7,530 bases of DNA. It comes from Burkholderiales bacterium. Lineage in GTDB: Bacteria; Pseudomonadota; Gammaproteobacteria; Burkholderiales; Burkholderiaceae_D. Where the stretch lies: the NCBI GenBank assembly GCA_028868455.1, contig JAGWUK010000137.1:1-7530 (forward strand), read 5' to 3'. Below the pieces are notes generated by a model. It searched no databases. It worked only from the letters and a program-made list of their open reading frames with translations, and was not told the DNA's origin. Of this stretch, positions 1 through 6,492 are shown piece after piece. Each line of letters begins with the position of its first letter. The first letter of the stretch is position 1. A program made the position numbers and the translations under genes.

Positions 1-1242
1 AGCAATCAGATCGTCAATATGTTCAATGCCGATCGATAAGCGTACAGTGTCTTCGGTTACGCCCGCTTTCGCCAGCTCTTCCGCATTCAATTGTCTGTGT
101 GTCGTCGTTGCCGGATGGCAGGCAAGTGATTTGGCATCGCCAATATTGACCAGCCGCGTAAATAGCTGCAAGGCGTCCTGAAAGCGCCCGCCTGCCTCAC
201 GACCGCCATCAACACCAAAAGTCAGGATACCCGACGGTTTCCCATTCATATATTTTTTCGCCAGCGCATGATCTTTGTGATCGGGCAATCCGGCGTAATT
301 GACCCACTTCACCTTTTTATGCTGGCTCAGATATTCAGCAATCTTGCGCGTATTGTCAGTAATACGATCCATGCGCAGCGCCAGTGTTTCTATGCCTTGC
401 AAAATCAGAAAAGCATTGAATGGCGACAATGCCGCACCGGTATTACGCAAGGGTACAACGCGTGCGCGCCCGATATACGCGGCGGCTCCGAGTGCTTCGG
501 TGTACACGACCCCGTGATATGACACATCTGGCTCATTTAATCGCTTAAACCTTTGCTTGTGGTCAGCCCAGGGAAACTTGCCTGAATCGACAATCATGCC
601 GCCGATCGAATTGCCGTGGCCACCAAGATACTTGGTCAGTGAATGCACAACAATGTCAGCACCAAATTCGATCGGTCGCAATAAATAAGGCGAAGGTACG
701 GTATTGTCCACAATCAGTGGCACGCCATGGCGATGCGCAATTTTTGCGATGGCTTCAATGTCAGTAATGTTGCCTAGCGGGTTGCCAATTGATTCGACAT
801 ACACTGCCTTGGTTTTATCATCGATAAGGGCAGCAAACGACTCCGGGTCGCGGTAGTCCGCAAATCGCGTTTCTATACCGAACTGCGGAAACGTATGCGC
901 AAACAGGTTATAGGTACCGCCATACAAAGTCGATGCAGACACGATATTGTCGCCAGCTTCGGCGATGGTTTGAATTGCGTAAGTAATAGCGGACTGACCA
1001 GAAGCAAGCGCCAATCCGGCAATTCCACCTTCCAGCTCGGCCACCCTTTTTTCCAGTACATCATTGGTCGGATTCATGATCCGCGAATAAATATTGCCCT
1101 GTACCTTCAGGTCAAACAAATCCGCACCGTGTTGCGTACTATCGAATGCATAGGCGACGGTCTGATAAATCGGTACCGCAACAGAACGTGTTGTCGGATC
1201 GGGAGAATAGCCGCCGTGAACTGCGATGGTTTCCAGTTTCAT
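1..1242 (-). CDS. metY: O-acetylhomoserine sulfhydrylase (MetY), 3' end outside the window
   Basis: This is a PLP-dependent Cys/Met-metabolism enzyme. It joins O-acetylhomoserine with sulfide (or methanethiol) to give homocysteine (or methionine) in the cytoplasm. The frame is open from the ATG at 1242 to base 1, giving 414 codons; the family usually has about 420-435 residues, so only a short C-terminal tail is missing. Visible landmarks are the N-terminal METIAVHGGYSPDPTTRSVAVPIYQT-type segment (residues 4 onward; here it begins KLETIAVHGG), SGQSAITYAIQ near residue 90, and SLTKYLGGHG with the Schiff-base lysine at about residue 204. The long insert typical of MetY, absent from the shorter MetB/MetC types, follows this lysine. 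An AAAGG ribosome site lies about 10 bases before the ATG. The GST-like gene upstream is in the same direction, 128 bases away, and metY has its own promoter candidate. The family call is secure; activity with acetyl- rather than succinyl-homoserine is inferred. Confidence 0.95.
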   Translation of the reverse strand, partial: MKLETIAVHGGYSPDPTTRSVAVPIYQTVAYAFDSTQHGADLFDLKVQGNIYSRIMNPTNDVLEKRVAELEGGIAGLALASGQSAITYAIQTIAEAGDNIVSASTLYGGTYNLFAHTFPQFGIETRFADYRDPESFAALIDDKTKAVYVESIGNPLGNITDIEAIAKIAHRHGVPLIVDNTVPSPYLLRPIEFGADIVVHSLTKYLGGHGNSIGGMIVDSGKFPWADHKQRFKRLNEPDVSYHGVVYTEALGAAAYIGRARVVPLRNTGAALSPFNAFLILQGIETLALRMDRITDNTRKIAEYLSQHKKVKWVNYAGLPDHKDHALAKKYMNGKPSGILTFGVDGGREAGGRFQDALQLFTRLVNIGDAKSLACHPATTTHRQLNAEELAKAGVTEDTVRLSIGIEHIDDLIA

Positions 1243-1280
1243 ACGTGTATGACCTTTTTGTGGGCGTTGAACATCATCCG

Positions 1281-1309
1281 ATAATAAAAAATCAGCGTCG
1301 AATTAACAA
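1281..1309 (-). promoter_or_regulatory. Sigma-70-type promoter candidate for metY
   Basis: Read on the minus strand, TTGTTA (1304-1309) and TATTAT (1281-1286) are separated by exactly 17 bases. They match the -35 and -10 consensus at 4/6 and 5/6 positions. Transcription would start near 1274, leaving a leader of about 32 bases before the metY ATG. The site lies in the 128-base gap after the GST-like gene, so metY can be expressed independently. No SAM-riboswitch-like structure is evident in so short a leader. Confidence 0.55.
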
Positions 1310-1370
1310 GGAAGCAAATCGCATTAGCTTATGCCAATTCTAAATGTCGTGTTATTGCGCATTTATTCCG

Positions 1371-2006
1371 CTACGCATTCGCCCCAAAGGTGCTATCGCC
1401 ATGCGGTGCCGCCCGGAATTCCGGCAAGGCTTCTGCTGCGACAGAGAACGCGTGTAAATGCGGGAAATCAGCCGCTGCTACAACTTCTGGCAACATCTGT
1501 TGCGTAAAATGCCAGGTGACGGCAATACTCACGCCCGACTGACGCAATGTCGAACTAGTGACAGTGAAAGGCTGGGCAGAGAGTTCTTTTTCAAGTTCGC
1601 CGAACGCTGCGAGCAACTGCCCGGTAACGCGAGTCACCCATGGTTCATGTAATTTTTCTGGTGGACGCATTCCGCGCTCATAAACAATTTGAACGCTTTT
1701 CTCGCATGCTGCCAACGCCAGGCCTGTCAGCCGCAAATCGTGCTGCAATTTTTGCAGCCCCATTGGCAACAAAGTACGCGGGCGCGCCAGTGCCTCGGCA
1801 TATGCCAATATCAACGTCGAATCCATCAGTACCTCGCCGTCATCACACACCAGGCTTGGCGCTTTCACGACAGGATTGATCTGCTGAAATTCTGAAAATG
1901 TCCGGAATACAGACAAGGATTGATGCTCAAAGCGCAAACCTAGTAGCTGCAACGAAATAGCGACGCGCCGGACATAAGGCGAATCAAGCATACCTATCAG
2001 TTTCAT
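1371..2006 (-). CDS. Glutathione S-transferase family protein
   Basis: A 211-residue protein with the two-domain layout of soluble bacterial glutathione S-transferases. The thioredoxin-like N-terminal domain covers about residues 1-75. It starts MKLIGMLDSPYVRRV, where Ser9 or Tyr11 occupies the usual thiol-activating region. It then has VKAPSL with the expected cis-proline at Pro50, and MDSTLIL, whose Asp62-Ser63 pair is in the place that holds the glutathione gamma-glutamyl group. The rest (about 85-205) is the all-helical C-terminal domain. The N-terminus resembles E. coli YibF/GstB-type proteins. The ATG at 2006 is preceded by a strong AAGGAG site four to six bases away, which fixes the start. 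The substrate cannot be predicted. It lies upstream of metY in the same direction, but the gap and a separate metY promoter argue against a tight operon. Confidence 0.88.
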   Translation of the reverse strand: MKLIGMLDSPYVRRVAISLQLLGLRFEHQSLSVFRTFSEFQQINPVVKAPSLVCDDGEVLMDSTLILAYAEALARPRTLLPMGLQKLQHDLRLTGLALAACEKSVQIVYERGMRPPEKLHEPWVTRVTGQLLAAFGELEKELSAQPFTVTSSTLRQSGVSIAVTWHFTQQMLPEVVAAADFPHLHAFSVAAEALPEFRAAPHGDSTFGANA

Positions 2007-2452
2007 AGTGACTCCTTGGTTACTGTTATATGACTTAAATTGATCTTGGCGCGCGCAAAATTATTTCGGTAGAGCGCAACATCTTGTGCCGCAGCGAAAA
2101 CATCTCTTTGCAAGCGAAATTCATTTCATCGACAAACCACATCATGATGACGATCGGTACACGCCGCCCGATGGCATCGTCGCTGGAAACCGCACATCGC
2201 GCCGGGCTCAATATAGTCGAATCTGGTACGGCCGTGTATAAGCAGACAGATAAAACAGAAGGGTGAATATATCAGTTAAGACTGACCTCAGCTTATTGCC
2301 GATAGATAGTATGGGTATTTCACCGTCGTGCAAAGTGATGCACAAATATCCGTGCACACAAAATAAATGCAGAAATGGGTAAGCAGACAGAATCAACACC
2401 TGCGCAAGAATAGCGGCTTGTCTGGAGAATGGAATATGTCTGCGCGAAAAAC
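2007..2452. other. Gene-free intergenic stretch with small repeats
   Basis: I see no convincing gene in these roughly 450 bases. The open frames present are short, lack ribosome sites and contain nothing recognisable. The stretch begins just upstream of the GST-like gene, where TATAAC at about 2018-2023 (minus strand) could be a -10 element, but there is no good -35 partner. It also holds a 12-base direct repeat, TAAGCAGACAGA, and a small cluster of GTGCA/TGCAC dyads at 2328-2357. It ends at the tRNA terminator. Confidence 0.6.
2239..2391. repeat. Pair of 12-bp direct repeats TAAGCAGACAGA
   Basis: The exact 12-mer TAAGCAGACAGA occurs at 2239-2250 and again at 2380-2391, in the same orientation, with copies 141 bases apart. 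No coding sequence lies between them. They could be scars of a small duplication or insertion, or chance similarity in an unconstrained spacer. Confidence 0.6.
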
Positions 2453-2483
2453 AAAAAAGCCTTGATTTCTCAAGGCTTTTTTT
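2453..2483 (-). terminator. Intrinsic terminator of the tRNA unit
   Basis: A perfect 7-bp stem, GCCTTGA (2459-2465) and TCAAGGC (2470-2476), closes a 4-base loop. It is flanked by six A (2453-2458) and seven T (2477-2483). On the minus strand this gives a hairpin followed by a U run, six bases after the CCA end of the last tRNA-Glu gene. The symmetry means it could also stop transcription arriving on the plus strand. Confidence 0.93.
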
Positions 2484-2489
2484 ACTACC

Positions 2490-2565
2490 TGGCGTCCCCA
2501 AGGGGATTCGAACCCCTGTACTCACCGTGAAAGGGTGATGTCCTAGGCCTCTAGACGATGGGGAC
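2490..2565 (-). tRNA. tRNA-Glu (anticodon TTC), promoter-distal copy
   Basis: The 76-base cloverleaf reads on the minus strand from G at 2565. The acceptor GTCCCC pairs with GGGGAC at the 3' end, followed by discriminator G and an encoded CCA (2490-2492). The anticodon loop is CTTTCAC with anticodon TTC, and the T arm GGTTCGAATCC is standard. It is identical base for base to the copy at 2624-2699. It is the last gene of the Ala-Glu-Glu unit, just before the terminator. Its immediate leader can form a small hairpin with its own 5' end (GGACA, five bases, TGTCC at 2562-2576). Confidence 0.98.
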
Positions 2566-2591
2566 AAAATCTGTCCGCGTTACTGACCTTG

Positions 2592-2706
2592 ACTTGCTGT
2601 CCACAACAAACTTTACAGTTCATTGGCGTCCCCAAGGGGATTCGAACCCCTGTACTCACCGTGAAAGGGTGATGTCCTAGGCCTCTAGACGATGGGGACA
2701 GCAAGT
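2592..2706 (-). repeat. 11-bp inverted repeat bracketing the first tRNA-Glu
   Basis: ACTTGCTGTCC (2592-2602) is the exact reverse complement of GGACAGCAAGT (2696-2706). In the minus-strand RNA the upstream arm is seven leader bases plus the first four bases of tRNA-Glu, and the downstream arm begins 21 bases after the CCA. The precursor could therefore fold a terminal stem around this tRNA that competes with the top of its acceptor stem. Confidence 0.75.
2624..2699 (-). tRNA. tRNA-Glu (anticodon TTC), middle gene of the unit
   Basis: A 76-base tRNA with encoded CCA (2624-2626), discriminator G and anticodon TTC, reading GAA and GAG codons. It is an exact duplicate of the gene at 2490-2565, with a repeat period of 134 bases. 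The spacer between the copies (2566-2623) is not duplicated. In many bacteria glutamyl-tRNA also feeds tetrapyrrole synthesis through glutamyl-tRNA reductase. The cognate synthetase gene gltX lies just upstream. Confidence 0.98.
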
Positions 2707-2710
2707 TTTT

Positions 2711-2829
<119 letters not shown>

Positions 2830-2837
2830 GAAACGAG

Positions 2838-2866
2838 ATTATAGGGGATGCACCGTAAGAAGTAAA
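2838..2866 (-). promoter_or_regulatory. Promoter of the tRNA-Ala-Glu-Glu unit
   Basis: On the minus strand a perfect TATAAT (2838-2843) sits 17 bases after TTTACT (2861-2866, 4/6 match to the -35 consensus). The start point would be near 2830, so the primary transcript would begin with roughly the bases that form the leader arm of the inverted repeat around tRNA-Ala. The promoter lies between the gltX stop codon and the first tRNA, so the tRNAs need not depend on gltX transcription. Confidence 0.75.
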
Positions 2867-2881
2867 GCCCTCCCCGGCTTT
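2864..2881 (-). terminator. Weak hairpin just after gltX, overlapping the tRNA -35 element
   Basis: AAAGCC (2864-2869) pairs with GGCTTT (2876-2881) across a 6-base loop, one base beyond the gltX stop codon. On the minus strand it is followed by ACTTCTT rather than a clean U run, so it is at best a leaky terminator. Its distal arm is part of the -35 hexamer of the tRNA promoter. Read-through from gltX into the tRNAs is possible. Confidence 0.35.
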
Positions 2882-2882
2882 T

Positions 2883-4271
2883 CTAAGCGGCGCTCAGGCG
2901 CTGCAAAACAGTCTCACGACCAAACAATTCCACAACCGCATCAATCGATGGCGTTTGCAATTGCCCAGTCAGTAACAGGCGCAGAGGCATGGCCAATTGC
3001 GGCATCTTCAGACCATGATCAGCCAGCACTTGTTTGAGCGCGGCAGAGAGTGCCGCCTTGTTCCATTCCACGGTTTTGCAGGCTTCTGCATATTGACGCA
3101 ACGCCGGCTGAATAGCGTCGGTCAGGTGTTGTTGCAATAAGGCTGGTTCGGCTGCTGGCTGGCGATAAAACAGCATTGCTGCCTGACCCAGTTCCAGCGT
3201 TGTATTGGCACGCTCTTTGAGCAAGGCAATGACGGCAGCCAGATCTGGCGCGCCATCGAACTGTGCGCCGTCGCTCAACATTTGCGGACGAATTAAATCT
3301 GCCAGTCTTTGATTATCGGCGGCCTTGATGTAGTGATTGTTGATCCAGGCGAGCTTTTCAGGATTGAACTGGGCAGCCGATCCGGATAAATGTTGCAGAT
3401 CGAACCAGGCGCACATTTGCTCCATGGAGAAAATTTCATCATCACCATGGCTCCAGCCCAGACGCGCCAGGTAATTCAGCATCGCTTCGGGCAGATAACC
3501 TTTGTCGGAATAATCCATGACACTGACAGCATCGCGTCGCTTCGACAATTTCTGACCATCGGTACCAAGAATCATCGGCACATGCCCGTAATGCGGCAAG
3601 GTTGCGCCTAAAGCATTGAGGATATTGATCTGGCGCGGCGTATTGTTGACGTGATCATCGCCACGGATAACATGGGTGATTTTCATATCCCAGTCATCGA
3701 CGGCCACGCAGAAATTGTAAGTCGGCGTGCCGTCGGGACGCGCAATCACCAGATCGTCGAGTTCGCGATTGCCAATGGTGATCTGGCCTTTGACGACATC
3801 GTTCCAGCTAACTTCGCCTTCGAGCGGATTCTTGAAACGAATAACTGGCTTGCGATCAGCTGGAATCGCCGGCAATTGCTTGCCGGCTTCCGGGCGCCAG
3901 GTGCCGTCATAACGCGGCTTGTCACCGGCAGCGCGTTGACGTTCGCGCATGGCTTCAACTTCTTCCGGCGATGAGTAGCAATGATAGGCGGTGCCGTCCG
4001 CCAGCATTTGCGCCAGCACTTCACGATAGCGATCCATGCGTTGCATCTGGTAGTAAGGACCTTCGTCGTGTTGCAAGCCCAGCCAGTTCATCCCATCCAG
4101 GATTGCCTGGACAGCTTCCGGTGTGGAACGTTCCAGATCAGTATCTTCGATACGAAGAACAAACGTGCCGCCAAAATGACGTGCAAACGCCCAACTGAAT
4201 AAAGCGGTACGAGCACCGCCAACGTGGAGATAGCCGGTAGGGCTGGGAGCAAAACGGGTACGGACTGTCAT
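2883..4271 (-). CDS. gltX: Glutamyl-tRNA synthetase
   Basis: A class I aminoacyl-tRNA synthetase that attaches glutamate to tRNA-Glu in the cytoplasm. From the ATG at 4271 it is 462 residues, normal for bacterial GltX. The protein opens [20 protein letters not shown], with the HIGH-type signature HVGG at 16-19. [13 protein letters not shown] follows at about 37-49, then [14 protein letters not shown] at about 201-214 and the KMSKS-type loop KLSKR at 241-245. The C-terminal part is the helical anticodon-binding region. The E. coli zinc-ligand cysteines are mostly absent: only Cys98 is retained, Ser stands at 100 and Trp replaces a later Cys, so a zinc-free form is likely. The frame continues upstream to an ATG at 4349, adding 26 residues before the conserved start. 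Neither ATG has a clear ribosome site, and I chose 4271 because family proteins begin there. Its tRNA-Glu substrates are encoded immediately downstream. Confidence 0.95.
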   Translation of the reverse strand: MTVRTRFAPSPTGYLHVGGARTALFSWAFARHFGGTFVLRIEDTDLERSTPEAVQAILDGMNWLGLQHDEGPYYQMQRMDRYREVLAQMLADGTAYHCYSSPEEVEAMRERQRAAGDKPRYDGTWRPEAGKQLPAIPADRKPVIRFKNPLEGEVSWNDVVKGQITIGNRELDDLVIARPDGTPTYNFCVAVDDWDMKITHVIRGDDHVNNTPRQINILNALGATLPHYGHVPMILGTDGQKLSKRRDAVSVMDYSDKGYLPEAMLNYLARLGWSHGDDEIFSMEQMCAWFDLQHLSGSAAQFNPEKLAWINNHYIKAADNQRLADLIRPQMLSDGAQFDGAPDLAAVIALLKERANTTLELGQAAMLFYRQPAAEPALLQQHLTDAIQPALRQYAEACKTVEWNKAALSAALKQVLADHGLKMPQLAMPLRLLLTGQLQTPSIDAVVELFGRETVLQRLSAA

Positions 4272-4362
4272 GACATCAAGTGCGCGAGGATGACTGATTG
4301 CCGGCAGGCGACGATCAGTATCGGAATGCGTATAAGTTAAAACCGCCATTTTACCGTTTTCA

Positions 4363-4412
4363 GACCTGCACTGGCGTAGATTCCGCAGTGCGTCAATGGC
4401 GCCAAACGGCGC
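4363..4412 (-). other. Two tandem stem-loops between fdhD and gltX
   Basis: The first stem met on the minus strand after the fdhD stop codon is GCGCC/GGCGC (4399-4403 and 4408-4412) with a 4-base loop. The second is GCACTG/CAGTGC (4368-4373 and 4386-4391) with a 12-base loop, extended by GAC/GTC across a 2-base bulge. Neither is followed by a U run, so they are not classical intrinsic terminators. They could protect the fdhD 3' end, aid Rho-type termination, or lie in a gltX leader. I found no convincing gltX promoter in this gap. Confidence 0.4.
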
Positions 4413-4419
4413 ATCTTAA

Positions 4420-5271
4420 TCAGGGCGACACATTTTGCAGGTCAACTTGCGGTTCCAGCTCGTACACAAGCCTTTGCGGATGGGTCAGCAACAGAAAGTG
4501 TCTGCCGCTACACCGCGAAAACAGACTGATGCCAACCTGTTGCGCGACTTGATATCCCATTTCCGTGGTGCCGGAACGCGACATCAAAATGGGGATCCCC
4601 ATCTGCGCACCTTTAATCACCATTTCCGACGTCAGGCGACCGGTGGTATAAAAAATTTTGTCATGGCCAGATAATCCGTCCAGCCACATTTTCCCCGCTA
4701 TCGCATCGACAGCATTGTGACGGCCGACGTCTTCGACAAAATACAGTTCGTCGCCTTGCGCCGTGAACAAGGCGCATCCGTGTACGGAACCGGCCTTTTT
4801 ATAAATCGACGCATGCGTACGTATGGTATCGATGATGCGATACAGCGCTGACTGCCGCACAACGGCATTGGCAGGCAGACTGATTTGATCGACCTCATCC
4901 ATCAGTCCGCCAAACACACTGCCCTGTCCGCATCCGGTGGTTACGACTCGTCTGGCAGTACGCTCTTCGATCTGTGCCACGCCGCCATGTGTAGTCACGG
5001 CAGCGGCATTGACTTCCCAATCGACCTGCACAGAGGCGATGTCTGTAATGTTGCGTAGCAGTCTCTGATTGCGCAGATAACCGAGAACCAGAGTTTCCGG
5101 ATGACCGCCCAAGGTCATCAGTGTCACCAATTCGCGCTTATCCAGATACACGGTCAAAGGACGTTCCGCCGGAATAAAGATCGGCGCCATCCGCCCGCGC
5201 TCATCCCAGACCTGCACTTCTCTGGTCAGGGCGACACTGGATTGCGACAATGATGGCAAGGTCGGACTCAT
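4420..5271 (-). CDS. fdhD: FdhD, formate dehydrogenase sulfurtransferase/accessory protein
   Basis: FdhD carries sulfur from a cysteine desulfurase (IscS in E. coli) to the molybdenum cofactor, which makes formate dehydrogenase active; it is cytoplasmic. The protein is 283 residues from the ATG at 5271. Visible motifs are VVTTGCGQGSVFGG around residues 109-122, SVHGCALF near 162-169, the highly conserved EDVGRHNAVDA (about 180-190), FYTTGRLTSEMV (about 207-218) and ILMSRSGTT. E. coli FdhD has two functional cysteines in a CxxC motif; here the first is kept (about Cys114) and the second position is glycine. An in-frame TTG at 5277 would add two residues; the AAGAAGG ribosome site is 10 bases from the ATG and 4 from the TTG, so the start is slightly uncertain. 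A striking operator-like dyad lies 34-60 bases upstream. The TorD-like gene upstream is co-oriented but 236 bases away. Confidence 0.95.
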   Translation of the reverse strand: MSPTLPSLSQSSVALTREVQVWDERGRMAPIFIPAERPLTVYLDKRELVTLMTLGGHPETLVLGYLRNQRLLRNITDIASVQVDWEVNAAAVTTHGGVAQIEERTARRVVTTGCGQGSVFGGLMDEVDQISLPANAVVRQSALYRIIDTIRTHASIYKKAGSVHGCALFTAQGDELYFVEDVGRHNAVDAIAGKMWLDGLSGHDKIFYTTGRLTSEMVIKGAQMGIPILMSRSGTTEMGYQVAQQVGISLFSRCSGRHFLLLTHPQRLVYELEPQVDLQNVSP

Positions 5272-5304
5272 AGGCAAGCGGCCTTCTTCTTAAAATCGTA
5301 ATAA

Positions 5305-5331
5305 AAAATATACTCCCCCTATGTATATTTT
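5305..5331. promoter_or_regulatory. Palindromic operator-like site upstream of fdhD
   Basis: Nine-base arms AAAATATAC (5305-5313) and GTATATTTT (5323-5331) are perfectly complementary and flank TCCCCCTAT. An AT-rich dyad around a G/C tract (GGGGG then AGTATA on the minus strand) is the architecture known for operators of the CsoR/RcnR/FrmR family, such as the RcnR site TACT, six G, one base, AGTA. The site is 34-60 bases before the fdhD ATG, suited to repression. The cognate regulator is not in the window, so the family assignment is an inference. A different dimeric regulator, for example of the MerR type, is possible. Confidence 0.6.
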
Positions 5332-5392
5332 CACATCACTTTAATTACGCGCGAATGAAGCCATTTTCAAGACAAAAACAGGGGAGTATATT
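5307..5392. repeat. 12-bp inverted repeat AATATACTCCCC / GGGGAGTATATT
   Basis: AATATACTCCCC (5307-5318) recurs in exact inverted orientation at 5381-5392, with 62 bases between the arms. The first copy is one half of the 27-bp dyad upstream of fdhD. The second lacks the opposite AT-rich arm and looks like a half operator. Two regulator sites that could be bridged by looping fit better than an RNA hairpin with such a long loop. Confidence 0.8.
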
Positions 5393-5507
5393 GACGAAGC
5401 AAGGCATGGTACGCACTTGCGCCATGCGAAACTTGAAATTAGGCTCCACATTGACACAACATTGACATCGCATCAACGTGCATTCACCGGCATTTCAAGC
5501 AGCACAT

Positions 5508-6149
5508 TTACGGCTCTGCGTCCTGCCGCACCACTTTTGAGAGCTTGAAAGCCTGCATTTCGGTTTCAAAAAAAACATTCGCCAGCACAGCCAGTGAAGC
5601 ATACAGTCTCGCCCTTGGATGCGCCCGTATCGCCGCACACAACTGAGGCACCCAGGTTTGCATATGCGCAAGAAAAAATTTCTTTTGCGTCGCCTGCCTG
5701 AGCGACAAGTTTGCCTCTGCCGAAATCAGATAACGCATTACTTCGCATAGAGATGCGATATGGTCCTCGACCTCAGCGATCAACAAGCCTTCGGGCAAAT
5801 CCAGCAACTGCAAATCGGCGCGCAAAGCCAATTGTTCATCGATCCGCAAGAAAGGCTCCAGATAATACGTCGCCCTGAGTTCCAACTTTTGCTGGTCGCG
5901 ATCGACAAATAATTCCAGGAATTCTTCATGTACAGCGGCAGCCGAGGTGGAGGCAGCACATTGCACGAATGCGTTCCACGCCGCATCCAGCGCGTTTTCG
6001 CCGTCCATTTGCGCCGCAGCGAGCACCGCCAATAGAATCTCTGACGGTGGCGAATAGAACAAAGCAGCCAGCAAACCATATAAATCCGCGCGCGCTGCCT
6101 CCGCTTCATTGACGTGCTGCCCGAGCTTCAAGTTCGACACAGATCCCAT
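5508..6149 (-). CDS. TorD/NarJ-family molybdoenzyme chaperone
   Basis: A 213-residue, mostly helical protein of the TorD/DmsD/NarJ chaperone family. These cytoplasmic proteins bind the signal peptide or apo-form of molybdenum enzymes and hold them until the cofactor is inserted. The family pattern is clear: DLYGLLAALFYSPPS near 22-36, HEEFLELFVD near 74-83, YYLEPFL near 95-101, and EVEDHIASLCEVMRYLI at 126-142, a variant of the conserved E-P-x-D-H segment. The ATG at 6149 has GGGAG a few bases upstream, supporting the start. Similar chaperones in beta- and alphaproteobacteria often sit in formate dehydrogenase clusters. Here the next gene is fdhD, but the dehydrogenase subunits are absent, so the client protein is unknown. 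A formate dehydrogenase client is the best inference; another molybdoenzyme remains possible. Confidence 0.85.
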   Translation of the reverse strand: MGSVSNLKLGQHVNEAEAARADLYGLLAALFYSPPSEILLAVLAAAQMDGENALDAAWNAFVQCAASTSAAAVHEEFLELFVDRDQQKLELRATYYLEPFLRIDEQLALRADLQLLDLPEGLLIAEVEDHIASLCEVMRYLISAEANLSLRQATQKKFFLAHMQTWVPQLCAAIRAHPRARLYASLAVLANVFFETEMQAFKLSKVVRQDAEP

Positions 6150-6492
6150 TTCACTCCCGACACATCAAGTTCAACCAAGCCCAATCACATTGCATCGACG
6201 ACATGCCGCGCTCACATTCTTTCTGTCGGACGCCGGCGCATAGTCAAGCATTTTTAAAACATGCTCCTGACACCGCCAACCAAGCCCCCAACGCTACGCC
6301 GCAGTTTAGTTATAGGACAATCACTGCCATTTGGGAACCAACATCGCGCAGCAAACGCACATCACCATCATGCAAAGTCACCAGCGCTCGTGGCATCGTC
6401 TCCGGACATGGCCGGCCTTTTCGACCGCTTTTCCCCCATGCTAGTATGTGCGACTTACATCGCCTTCTTTGCCAACGAAACACTTCGCCTGC
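6150..6492. other. Divergent intergenic region between torD-like and pseudouridine synthase genes
   Basis: About 340 bases carry no gene I can support. The open frames here lack ribosome sites and recognisable protein character. The region must hold promoters for the two divergent genes, but I see no good pair of -35 and -10 boxes: TTGACT on the minus strand near 6243 has no -10 partner. A small dyad, AGCAT, nine AT-rich bases, ATGCT (6247-6265), could be a protein-binding site. A minus-strand tail ending at 6310 has codon-like composition but no identity. Confidence 0.5.

Noticed and set aside
1300..1345. TTGGCAT and TTTGCT on the minus strand, resembling a sigma-54 promoter before metY
   Set aside because: The spacing between the GG and GC elements is wrong for sigma-54, and a better sigma-70 pair lies downstream.
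2084..2266. Plus-strand open frame of 60 residues in the gene-free spacer
   Set aside because: It has no ribosome site, no recognisable protein pattern and a weakly protein-like composition.
5404..5427. GCATGG/CCATGC hairpin downstream of the TorD-like gene
   Set aside because: The stem has six pairs, a 12-base loop and no U run, so it is not convincing as a terminator.
5448..5475. Two copies of ACATTGACA and a TTGAC/ATCAA pair resembling an FNR site
   Set aside because: The arms are separated by five rather than four bases and one is imperfect. The TTGACA boxes have no -10 partner and no gene downstream on that strand.
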